Below are positions 36,466 through 43,888 of a stretch of DNA of 50,078 bases, piece after piece. Below the pieces are notes generated by a model. The model was not told the origin of the DNA, made no database searches, and saw nothing but the letters and a program-made list of their open reading frames with translations. The translations under genes were made by a program, and so were the position numbers. Origin of the DNA: Pseudomonas baetica (GTDB lineage Bacteria; Pseudomonadota; Gammaproteobacteria; Pseudomonadales; Pseudomonadaceae); NCBI RefSeq assembly GCF_019733355.1, contig NZ_JAIHLQ010000045.1, forward strand, positions 1 through 50,078, given 5' to 3'. The first letter of the stretch is position 1, and each line of letters opens with the position of its first letter.

Positions 36466-37354
36466 CGAGTTTTAACTGACCAGTAGGATCATAAGAAGGG
36501 CGACCGGTGCCTTCGTGCAGCGCTCTATCGAAGCCCATTGCACCAGATCCAGTTTGGCGACGTGGCCTAACTTAGGGAGGGCCAAGTATGTTTAAGCTTT
36601 TGAAACATGCCTGGAGCTTCGTGGTGATTTGTGTCCATGTACATCGAATTGCTGCGAGATTAGGGGTGGGCCCGCATGAGCCGATTTATCACCACGCTGA
36701 AATAGACCATACCGACCGCCACACCTACAAGCTGCTTGATGACCTGTGCTGGCCAACGAAGACCTCGGCGCAATTATCGTGCCGCAGTGTTTTTTGACGA
36801 TTTTTGCGAGCATTCAGATGCTGCACAACGCATTTTTTGTTCGTTTTATTCCCTTTGGAGGCCAGTTACGGAAGTTACGCTGCAACTGCGTACGAGTTGC
36901 TCGTACTTCGGTGGACAGGCAAGCGCAAGGAAGCAGACGCGGTGCTGTATCGAGCTTAACGCGCAGAGGGTGTCGCTCTATGGCGGGCGTGGCTGTTCTG
37001 GACCGGCGTCCAATAGACGGCGCCAAGGACTACCCAAGACCCCGACCCGCTCGGGTTTTCTTCGTCTGGGGGATTGAAAAAACGAAGCCTCAGCGAGCTG
37101 TAATCACTAAGGCTTCTATTTTCAACGATGGGGACGCATCGAGAACTTGCCGTAATGCTACCAGCGAAAGCCAAAAAAGCAAAACTCCAGCGATTCGCAA
37201 TCACCAGGGCTTCTATTTCTCCCGTATCTCTTAGTACATGGAGAACGTGACGCAAATCCTAGTCCAGATAAAAGGTGAGGTTCAAGGAGATGATCGAGTG
37301 ATATCATATCGCTATGTTTTCACTGGCGGGCTGGCGAAAACTCAAGGAGTGAGG
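36466..37354. other. Unrecognised, probably decayed region
   Basis: No open frame here shows a known domain or a good ribosome-binding site. Two imperfect direct repeats containing AGGCTTCTATTTTC-like sequence occur near 37090-37122 and 37190-37223. CCCGACCCGCTCGGG followed by TTTTC near 37044 looks like a terminator. I would not annotate a protein here. Confidence 0.4.
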
Positions 37355-37471
37355 ATGTATCGTTCTTTCGTCATCGTATTTTCTGTGCTGCTGCTGGCTG
37401 CATTCTTATTTGCCTCACAAGGAGCGCTTTCAGGTTTATTGTTCTTACCTGGGTGGGCACCCTATCAATAA
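37355..37471 (+). CDS. Small membrane peptide of unknown function
   Basis: A 38-residue peptide with an excellent ribosome-binding site (AAGGAG eight bases before the ATG). A single hydrophobic helix spans most of it: SFVIVFSVLLLAAFLFA, then GALSGLLFLPGWAPYQ. It is followed after 25 bases by a clear terminator and lies just upstream of pyocin-type lysis gene remnants, so a small holin-like or toxin-like role is conceivable. I do not recognise the family. Confidence 0.5.
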   Translation: MYRSFVIVFSVLLLAAFLFASQGALSGLLFLPGWAPYQ

Positions 37472-37496
37472 CCCTTAAAAGTTTTTCCTATATAAA

Positions 37497-37519
37497 CCCG
37501 CCAAGTGCGGGCTTTTTTT
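37497..37519 (+). terminator. Rho-independent terminator
   Basis: CCCGC-CAAGT-GCGGG followed by C and seven T, shortly after the 38-residue peptide gene. Confidence 0.85.
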
Positions 37520-37533
37520 GCCTGAAGAAAAGT

Positions 37534-37760
37534 ATGCCCATCATCCCGCAGCAGTTACTGCAGATCCTCCCGAACGCCGTTGGCGCCAAACGAGTGGCTG
37601 CGTTCATTGCCCTGATCGGATATAAATCTGGTCAGCTGGTCTACGTTCGTGAGATGTGGGGGCCATGAGTCGGATCAATAGCAGGCTCAATGGTCAGGCG
37701 GACCGCTTGAAGCTGTGGAGCAAGGCGACGGCGGTACTGGCATTAGTCCCGCCGCGCTGA
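37534..37760 (+). pseudogene. Internally deleted GH19-type phage/pyocin endolysin
   Basis: The first 44 codons read MPIIPQQLLQILPNA, then VGAKRVAAFIALIGYKSGQL and VREMWGP, the N-terminus of Pseudomonas lysozyme-like GH19 endolysins but with residues missing after PNA. The frame ends at 37668. In the overlapping frame from 37665, RINSRLNGQADRLKLWSKA is the C-terminus of the same family. About 130 central residues with the catalytic glutamates are gone. The protein cannot be active. Confidence 0.75.
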
Positions 37761-37762
37761 AG

Positions 37763-38130
37763 ATGGCGCTGGCTGGTGTACTCGGGCTGTAGCTGCTGAT
37801 GGTGGGCGGGACATGGAAGGTGCAGGGGGCGCTATGGCAAGCAACTCGCCGAGCAGGCAGCATTACACAGGGTGATTTGACCGCCATCAGCAATGCGGCC
37901 GCTGACCAGGTGCGTACAGAACAGGACAAGCGCTTGGCTTTGGAAAGCCGTCTTCAAATAGTAGACGAAACGCATTTCAAGGAATTTAGCGATGCACAAA
38001 AAATATCTCTCGTTTGCGTAATCGCCTGCCAATGCTGATTTGCTACTGTCAGTCCTATTCGACGCCGCAGATCCAACCGGTGGCTGTTCAGTGCCAGCCG
38101 GACGCGCTGACAGCGTGCTAGGCTTACGTT
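37763..38130 (+). pseudogene. DUF2514/Rz-like spanin remnant
   Basis: After the endolysin tail the frame reads MALAGVLGL, a stop, then LLMVGGTWKVQGALWQ, TRRAGSITQGDLTAISNAAA and RLALESRLQIVDETHFKEF, and then continues in other frames (LLSVLFDAADPTGGCSVP). This matches the Pseudomonas phage/pyocin inner-membrane spanin family by memory. It has at least one internal stop and one frameshift. Confidence 0.65.
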
Positions 38131-38194
38131 CGGGAGGTTGCCACTGGACGATAAATTGGCACTCCTACTTTGAGTATTAGCAGAGGATTGAGGC

Positions 38195-38458
38195 TCAATG
38201 AGTGGTAAAGGACCTAGGAGCCGGAGCGCTATCAAATTTGGAAACCTCTTTGATCCAGAAACGACGATATTTAGTTTGGTCTGGCGGCAATGGCTTGTGA
38301 TTTGACCAAGAGTGCTCGGCTTTCAGGCCGGCGCGATAGGCTTCCCACTCCTTTTCTTCTGCCACATTTTTCGCTGTCCTCTCGTTGTCGAACCAACCTA
38401 GTACATACACTTCGCCCTGGTCCTGGCCATGCTCAATCAGAAGGTAAATTTTGCTCAT
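38195..38458 (-). CDS. Small conserved protein of unknown function (DUF7336-like)
   Basis: An 87-residue soluble protein beginning MSKIYLLIEHGQDQGEVYVL, with a beta-strand-rich start, GWFDNERTAKNVAEEKEWEA in the middle, and YRRFWIKEVSKFD at the end. Similar small proteins read like surface-exposed alpha/beta folds of unknown role in phage and plasmid DNA. The ATG at 38458 has AAGG eight bases upstream. It sits 28 bases inside the end of an IS66 remnant. Function is unknown and the family label is tentative. Confidence 0.65.
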   Translation of the reverse strand: MSKIYLLIEHGQDQGEVYVLGWFDNERTAKNVAEEKEWEAYRAGLKAEHSWSNHKPLPPDQTKYRRFWIKEVSKFDSAPAPRSFTTH

Positions 38459-38486
38459 CAACTTTGCCTTGTAGCTGTTAATTGGG

Positions 38487-38710
38487 GTAAGCCTCCACTA
38501 TGAGACATTGTCAGTGTATCGTCTGGGCATCCCGTTTTGCGCAACTAAACCGGTCGCCACCTATGCGGCGGCAGCTCCGCAATCTCACTTGCCCGCTGCG
38601 GCGGTAGGCGCGTGAGTACGTACTTCAAATAAGCATATGGATCATGCCCGTTGAGACGCGCCGACTGGATCAAACTCATGATCGCCGCTGCCCGTTTGCC
38701 GCTGCTCTTA
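38487..38710 (-). mobile_element. IS66-family remnant (element end plus TnpC C-terminus)
   Basis: GTAAGC at 38487 is the typical IS66 terminal start. On the minus strand 38545-38710 reads SGKRAAAIMSLIQSARLNG, then HDPYAYLKYVLTRLPPQR and ASEIAELPPHRW before a stop: the conserved C-terminal tail of the IS66 TnpC transposase. The rest of the element is absent, so this is a dead fragment. The same tail occurs at the right end of the window in what may be a fuller copy. Confidence 0.85.
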
Positions 38711-38759
38711 TGCCTTCATCCTCGAATCAGTCAAAACGCCATATCAATCGGACGCACAC

Positions 38760-39035
38760 TCACTCATCAACTTGACGGATATCCAACACGGCCCAAACAT
38801 TCAGATTTTGCTTTCGGGCCAGTTGTTCCGCTTCCATCTGCGCTGTCAGCGTACTGATCGAGCTGGATTGGTGTTCCAAACGAAAAGGCAAGCCCCCCGC
38901 TTTTTTGCGAACACTCAACACGACCAGCGTGTAGCGACGCGGCCGTTTTTGGGACGGTACCGGTGGTGCTTGTATCGGGCGATCGAGCCCGAGTGCGGAG
39001 CGCATTTCCTTTTCTGACAGTCCGGCATTACTCAT
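38760..39035 (-). CDS. Small orphan protein, paralogue of the protein at 24415-24747
   Basis: A 91-residue protein of unknown function: LSEKEMRSALGLDRP at the start, a Pro-rich linker, then PRRYTLVVLSVRKKAG, STLTAQMEAEQLARKQNLNV and WAVLDIRQVDE. It aligns in order with the plus-strand protein at 24415 and is shorter in the linker. GAGG lies upstream of the ATG at 39035. It lies beside IS66 and recombinase remnants. Confidence 0.65.
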   Translation of the reverse strand: MSNAGLSEKEMRSALGLDRPIQAPPVPSQKRPRRYTLVVLSVRKKAGGLPFRLEHQSSSISTLTAQMEAEQLARKQNLNVWAVLDIRQVDE

Positions 39036-39187
39036 CAACAGCGAACCTCACAGTATCGATGAATTTTCTGTTCGGGTGTGTCTCATTCGGCTTCTGCATA
39101 TTTGCTATCAAGTTCCATTGCCTTAATTATTCGGGTGGTTTCAGAAACCAAATATATCTTATCGTCTTGAGTGACGGGCCTACTGTA

Positions 39188-39219
39188 CATAACGGCATAA
39201 CGGCATAACGGCATTACGG
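39188..39219. repeat. Eight-base tandem repeat
   Basis: CATAACGG is repeated three times with a fourth CATTACGG, followed by ACAGGGGACAGT. It lies in a gene-free stretch (39036-39339). Confidence 0.85.
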
Positions 39220-39339
39220 ACAGGGGACAGTCAAGTGAAGGACTCTTTGATGCTCTTCTTCCTTACGAAGAATTTTTAAACATGGACTCCCAGTTGTCTT
39301 TACGCTCGATAATCGCTACGTGATCGGAGAAATCCGAAT

Positions 39340-39893
39340 TATAAATCAATCGACCGCGCAAAGGCCGGAACAACGACGCTTTTGGGGCTTCCTGGTGATG
39401 CCCTGAGGCCTCCAGCTAGGCATGGATACGCTCGGTCGCGACGGGGTGCAAGGGAAGAGCTTTCAGCAGCGCCCTGACCTGGTGATCGCCGAGGGCCGGG
39501 GGCTTGCCTTCGTTAGTGTCGATCTTCGGTCGTTTGATCCCATGCCCCGGGTTGCCGCCGGCCACCGCATTGCTTTCCAGCAGGTGGTCGAACAGGCCGG
39601 CCAACGTCGCCAGTTTGCGACGGATGGTGGCGCCGGTCAGCCCGCGTTGCTCCAGCTGGGCGCGCTAGCTAGGCCAGTACATGCGAACGGGTCACCGCAC
39701 GCAACTCATCCGCTGCAGTTAGCCCAACAAAACTGCAGAAGTCTTCCAGATCGCCCTGGTAAGCGCGGCGGGTGCGCGGGTTGTCGATATTGGCGAACCA
39801 TTTGGCAGCAGCCGGCACAGCGGCCAATTGCTGGAACTCGGCCGAGGTCAGGCGACGTCCACCGACACCGGCGGGGATAATGACCTGGCTCAT
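39340..39893 (-). pseudogene. N-terminal and middle part of a tyrosine recombinase
   Basis: From ATG 39893 the minus strand encodes a SAM-like core-binding domain (AKWFANIDNPRTRRAYQGDL, FCSFVGLTAADELRAVTRSH). After a frame break near 39668 it continues with LAGLFDHLLESNAVAGGNP and GHGIKRPKIDTNEGKPPALG to about 39416, then decays. The catalytic domain is missing here; a C-terminal piece of the same kind of gene lies at 36183-36465 in the same orientation. The start overlaps the upstream remnant as ATGA. Confidence 0.8.
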
Positions 39894-40484
39894 GTTGGCA
39901 GTTGCGCATTAATGCGCGCCTCGATAGCGGGCCACTCTGAAGAGGCTTTCAGTTCGCGGATCTGCCGCAGGTGATCGAGCTCGGGCACCAAGTGCTGCCA
40001 GCGCTGTTGTTCTTATTCTTGGTCAGCCGTTCGGATATCACGCTTAATCTCTACGCCGGCAGCGGCAAACCGCTTACACGCCTTGCTCCAGAACCCCACG
40101 GCGGTACCCACTTCGTGCAGAGGCAGCAGTGGCACCTGGTGATTGCACCACAGTCACCAGGCCACGACGTCGATAGTCGACCTCAATGGTCGGGTCGTAG
40201 ATGTACCCCCGATCGTTGAGCGGATTAATCCCGTAGCAGATCCTCCCCGCGCGCTGACCATCGACCTTGATGGTGGCGACAAACTCGGTACCGGGAAAAG
40301 CGAAACTGCCGCGACAGGATTCCGCCCGCTGCGTCACTAGGAGGACACCCTCTGCACGCTGACTCAGGTTTTTGGCCTGACGCCGATGAAAAAAGTCACA
40401 AAGTGGTTCAAAAACGTCCATGTGCCTGCCCGGCTTAAAAGTGGTGATAACGGTTTTTATCGTTAGTTTTAAGAGGTTCACCAA
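39890..40484 (-). pseudogene. Decayed GNAT-like acetyltransferase gene
   Basis: The minus strand reads GTEFVATIKVDGQRAGRICY, then IYDPTIEVDYRRRGLVTVV, and after a frameshift VPLLPLHEVGTAVGFWSKAC followed by KRFAAAGVEIKRDIR, an in-frame stop, and QRWQHLVPELDHL. The RRRGL/VDY pattern and the ending resemble plasmid-borne GNAT-type acetyltransferases. At least one frameshift and one stop are present. Its last codon overlaps the recombinase start. Confidence 0.5.
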
Positions 40485-40521
40485 TTCGATTCCGATTCAG
40501 GTTTTATTTTAGAGTCTGTGT

Positions 40522-40540
40522 TGATTCATAAAATGAATCA
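40522..40540. promoter_or_regulatory. Perfect palindrome upstream of the RHH-EVE fusion gene
   Basis: TGATTCATAAAATGAATCA (8-3-8) lies 38 bases before the ATG in an AT-rich promoter-like stretch. As the gene product has a ribbon-helix-helix domain, this is its likely operator. Confidence 0.6.
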
Positions 40541-40578
40541 CTATATGGTGCTTCTACTTAACCAAAGGAGATTCACCA

Positions 40579-41229
40579 ATGACAAGCATCCTCTCCCTGA
40601 TCGAAAACTCTAAAAAAGCCAAAAAAGAGTCGATCGCTTCCACCGTCAGAATGCCCGAATCCCTGCATACCTTCATCGAAACACTGGCCAACGATTTAGA
40701 GCTGTCGAAGCACGAGATCATGCTCAAATTGCTCGAACAGGGGGCTGAGGCCGCCCAGCACGCATTGGACGAGGTGGAAAAGGCCGAGTTGACTCAGTTA
40801 GCTCTGGCGGAGGAAGTCGAGCCGCAACCAGCCGCCGGCTTCCACATTTTGAACACCAACAAGGCCCATACCGATGAGGATCATGAATGGATGTTGGCTC
40901 ATAAAGCGGCTGCGGCGTTCTACTCGCCCTGGAAGCTGAACATCAACCGTATCAAGAAGGATGAAGTGGTGTTTCTGTACGAGAACGGCAAAGGCATCGT
41001 GGCCTATGGTCGAGGCACCGGTGACGTTCAGATGCGCGAGCATGAGGGTAAAAAGGACGAGTGCCACTACCAGGTCCTAGACGGATTCACGATTCTTGAG
41101 CAACCTCTTTCCGCTGCCGCCATCAAGAAAGCGCTGGATCGTAATGTGGTGTTTCTGAAGACCATGTCGGGCATGCCCGATGGGCAAAAGGTGCTTGATC
41201 TGATTGAGTCGAAGAAAGCGAAGTCTTGA
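40579..41229 (+). CDS. Ribbon-helix-helix protein fused to an EVE/PUA-like domain
   Basis: A 216-residue protein. Residues about 15-60 form a CopG-like ribbon-helix-helix (KESIASTVRMPESLHTFIET, LELSKHEIMLKLLEQGAEAA). After an acidic linker, residues about 85-210 look like an EVE/PUA-type beta-barrel: HILNTNKAHTDEDHEWML, YSPWKLNINRIKKDEVVFLY, GKGIVAYGRGTG, FTILEQPLSAAAIKKAL. EVE domains recognise modified DNA bases in restriction and related systems. AAAGGAG is an ideal ribbosome-binding site, and a terminator follows, so the gene is a single unit. It could be a regulator that senses modified DNA or a solitary defence factor. The EVE assignment is by motif pattern only. Confidence 0.7.
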   Translation: MTSILSLIENSKKAKKESIASTVRMPESLHTFIETLANDLELSKHEIMLKLLEQGAEAAQHALDEVEKAELTQLALAEEVEPQPAAGFHILNTNKAHTDEDHEWMLAHKAAAAFYSPWKLNINRIKKDEVVFLYENGKGIVAYGRGTGDVQMREHEGKKDECHYQVLDGFTILEQPLSAAAIKKALDRNVVFLKTMSGMPDGQKVLDLIESKKAKS

Positions 41230-41282
41230 AAAAAGTACCGTACCGCGACTAACCGCCTTTACGCTCACTGCTCCACAAATGT

Positions 41283-41302
41283 CCCGCTCTTGCGGGCTTT
41301 TT
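41283..41302 (+). terminator. Rho-independent terminator
   Basis: CCCGC-TCTT-GCGGG followed by CTTTTTC, 54 bases after the RHH-EVE gene. Confidence 0.85.
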
Positions 41303-41370
41303 CAGACAGATCGGTCAGGTAGCTGAGGATAGGGGCGTTGTACCGGCTACGAGCGATGACTAAATGAGCT

Positions 41371-42831
41371 TTAAATTAATGAAAGTAGAATCAAGCCAAT
41401 ACATTCAGTTTTACCCTGCTGAAAAGAATAAATCCGCCCTTGCTGACGAAGCACCTCTAAGGCCCTGTCTAGGCGGCCGTTGCGCCTAAGCTTATTGGGT
41501 CCGCTCTGTCGTACGTGGTTTTTTGGGATATTTATACGACCGGTCATTTCCCTTTGCAGCCAACTGTAGAGTTCATTTGCATCAACTTCTTCTTGTGGCG
41601 GCGGCATAAAAAGCTTCATAAACTCGTCCGAGTAGTAGAAGCACAGGCTAATTGCGGCGTTAACGGTGCTGAGTGAAATATCGCCCTCGAAACCTTCAAA
41701 GCAATGAAATAAAGCAGCCACTCGCGCGATATTGTCCGCAAGCTTTGAAGCATGGTCCCCAGCTCCCGCAAAGCGCCCATTTGGCCGGATTTCTACTTCA
41801 ATCGCATTGAAAATGCTCAACCATCGCTCACTGGCTTCGGGGGAGAAATTTATCACGCCTTTTTCTCGGCCAGGGTCCTTCAGCAAGGCCATATTGGGCT
41901 GAAGTAGCTCGACTAGACGCGCTGCGAATTTATCGCAATGGTCCGACGACATGGTCCCATTTTCGATGAAACGAGAGCCCTGAGTTGACCAAGGCTGGCA
42001 GACCAAAAACCTTGCCCATAACCCGGAGCCTCGAGACTGTTCGCCACGCTGCTCCATGTAGTTCTGGAAGGCGCTCTCTTGCGCCATGATCGAAACCGTC
42101 AGACGTGCATCCGCGAGCACGTAACTCTCGATCGATACACGATCTACGGTGATGGAGTCCCCGCTCCAGAGGGCATTCTGTTTTGACAGGTCATTCAAGG
42201 CGCGTCCATTTAAAACCCCACCGCCCTCACTGGAAATCAATCCTGCGGTCGGTAAGTCTTGATGCAACCCACGAAAGAGGGCTTCAGAAGTCGCATCCTC
42301 ATAGAGAAGCTTGAATTGTTTGGGTTTGGTAGGCTTTATGCTTTCCAGCGCCTTGAACCTCCGATCTTCATCGTCTGAGGGTTCTTCTTGAATGGCTTTT
42401 TTGTGGATCGACTTGAGGATGGCTTTCTTCTTGGTTTCCCAAATGTGTAGCTCGGTTTTCCACTCGTTCAAAGCCGTTTGATAAATTAGGTTTTGCTGCT
42501 TCTGAACGGTACGGATAGCACCAAGAAAGACGTTCTCCACGGTGGATTTACGCTCACCTGAGTTCGCAATCGTCAGCAGCATGAGTGAAAGCGGCACGCG
42601 TTGCCCATTCGGTTTACGCACATCAACTAAGCCCTGTACGGCAACAGCAATCGCTGCCAGCGCCGTGGAGAAAATCAGCGGCCGAGGGGCTTTGATGTTG
42701 TTCTGGGCCTCATCCACGGCAGCGCTCAACAGGGGCAGTGGCATGACATGCGGAACCCCCCCCCGCAGTGGTAGAGCCGCATAATTCTGGGGTTGCTGCC
42801 AAGGTATAGGCTGATTGAAAAATTGGCTCAT
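41371..42831 (-). CDS. DUF3987 (YfjI-type) protein
   Basis: A 486-residue protein of the DUF3987 family found in phage-like islands, where members resemble primase-helicase or ATPase proteins. A P-loop-like ANSGERKSTVEN occurs near residue 95, followed by a charged coiled region (about 125-195), LISSEGGGVLNGRA, ARLTVSIMAQESAFQNYMEQ and GLWARFLVCQPW. The start at ATG 42831 overlaps the stop of a 55-residue gene as ATGA. E. coli yfjI in cryptic prophage CP4-57 is the reference member. A replication-related role is suspected, not shown. Confidence 0.85.
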   Translation of the reverse strand: MSQFFNQPIPWQQPQNYAALPLRGGVPHVMPLPLLSAAVDEAQNNIKAPRPLIFSTALAAIAVAVQGLVDVRKPNGQRVPLSLMLLTIANSGERKSTVENVFLGAIRTVQKQQNLIYQTALNEWKTELHIWETKKKAILKSIHKKAIQEEPSDDEDRRFKALESIKPTKPKQFKLLYEDATSEALFRGLHQDLPTAGLISSEGGGVLNGRALNDLSKQNALWSGDSITVDRVSIESYVLADARLTVSIMAQESAFQNYMEQRGEQSRGSGLWARFLVCQPWSTQGSRFIENGTMSSDHCDKFAARLVELLQPNMALLKDPGREKGVINFSPEASERWLSIFNAIEVEIRPNGRFAGAGDHASKLADNIARVAALFHCFEGFEGDISLSTVNAAISLCFYYSDEFMKLFMPPPQEEVDANELYSWLQREMTGRINIPKNHVRQSGPNKLRRNGRLDRALEVLRQQGRIYSFQQGKTECIGLILLSLI

Positions 42832-42995
42832 TGCGCAGCACTCACGGCGAATACTTCGGCAATCGTGCTCGTACCCCACCGACGATGGTGTTCAGTACCG
42901 TTGATTTCTGAGGCCTCCCCCAGGCATTGGCAAGCTTGCCCAGGCCTCAAATACCGTTCCTTCACGACGGGCTTACCGCTGTGGTCGTTGTTCAT
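42828..42995 (-). CDS. Small 55-residue protein coupled to the DUF3987 gene
   Basis: Reads MNNDHSGKPVVKERYLRPGQ, then a Cys-x-Cys (ACQCLGEAS) and RRWGTSTIAEVFAVSAAQ. The start follows TAGGACG, and the stop overlaps the DUF3987 ATG by four bases, a strong sign that it is translated. The size and position are like small AlpA/excisionase-type DNA-binding proteins that precede replication genes in islands, but no helix-turn-helix is certain. Confidence 0.55.
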   Translation of the reverse strand: MNNDHSGKPVVKERYLRPGQACQCLGEASEINGTEHHRRWGTSTIAEVFAVSAAQ

Positions 42996-43195
42996 CGTCC
43001 TACCTTGTTGTTGAGTTCCGACGCTGCCTGACTACTCTGATAGCCCATTGGCAATGGTTGTCAAAACGTCATTGTGGGTACGCCTATCGATGGTCACAGT
43101 CCCCCTCGTCATCTCCATCCTGTGACATAACCGTACTGGCGAGGACGGGGCATTGCAGGTTATTCCTCGACTAAAATCAATAAATTATTGTATGT

Positions 43196-43237
43196 AAACC
43201 TGCTATTCCCGCTACTAATAGCGGAAATAGCAGGTTT
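43196..43237. repeat. Near-perfect 42-base palindrome
   Basis: AAACCTGCTATTCCCGCTA and its inverse TAGCGGAAATAGCAGGTTT flank CTAA with one mismatch. It lies in the gene-free stretch 43015-43487 between the divergent small gene/DUF3987 pair and the zinc-ribbon gene. A/T flanks on both sides would allow bidirectional termination, but the size also suits a recombination or replication hairpin. I see nothing else in this stretch. Confidence 0.8.
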
Positions 43238-43487
43238 ATTTTGTGCATGCATATGTGTTTTTTGAGTAATTCATGGCGCCTCCCCACAAACCTAGAACTC
43301 GAGTCGAGCTCAGCTGTCGCCAAAATTTTTGGCATATTTAAATCTCGACCCCTTCTGCTTGAAATCGTATTCAAAAAAAATTCAGACCTATATCACTCCT
43401 GTGAACGCCCCACAGTATCGACTGGTATCGGGGATTTGGCGTGCCAGCTTTTGGCTCTGCACGCTCATCATTTGAGAGGATCTGAAT

Positions 43488-43817
43488 ATGTATACCCCGT
43501 GCCCAAGCTGTAACTCTGGACGCGTCGTCACGAAAAATATCGGTAAACAAACGGGTGGATTAATTGGTGCGGCGGGCGGTGTGGCCAGCGGTGCCGCCGG
43601 CGCCCTGTCAGGTGCAGAAACCGGCGCAGTGCTGGGAGTAGTCGGCGGGCCGGTGGGCATAGCTATCGGCAGCATCGCCGGGGCGATTTTGGGTGGTCTG
43701 TTCGGTGGGGTCGCGGGTGGCATTGCCGGGGCCACGCTGGGCGAACAGATCGATGAAAAAATCCTTCACAACTATCAGTGCCTGGCGTGTGGCTACAGCT
43801 TCAGCGTCAACCGTTAA
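43488..43817 (+). CDS. Glycine-zipper membrane protein within a split zinc ribbon
   Basis: A 109-residue protein. The N-terminal CPSCNSGRVVTK and C-terminal CLACGYSFSV each give one Cys-x-x-Cys knuckle of a zinc ribbon. Between them lies a strongly glycine/alanine-rich double hydrophobic hairpin (GGLIGAAGGVASGAAGALSG, GIAIGSIAGAILGGLFGGVA). Glycine-zipper helices insert in or pack against membranes. GAGAGG precedes the ATG. A terminator follows. The function is unknown; such proteins occur in phage and plasmid regions. Confidence 0.8.
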   Translation: MYTPCPSCNSGRVVTKNIGKQTGGLIGAAGGVASGAAGALSGAETGAVLGVVGGPVGIAIGSIAGAILGGLFGGVAGGIAGATLGEQIDEKILHNYQCLACGYSFSVNR

Positions 43818-43831
43818 GTCGTTGTGAACAG

Positions 43832-43860
43832 GCGTCGTTGGTTAATGAAACGACGCTCTT
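43832..43860 (+). terminator. Terminator between zinc-ribbon and DUF932 genes
   Basis: GCGTCGTT-GGTTAATGA-AACGACGC followed by TCTTTTCC. Confidence 0.75.
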
Positions 43861-43888
43861 TTCCATTCATTCGCAAGGAATCATTCCC

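Noticed and set aside
36588..37255. Several open frames of 60-160 codons
   Set aside because: No conserved motifs, no ribosome-binding sites and frames that run through a terminator-like hairpin. Best treated as decayed DNA.
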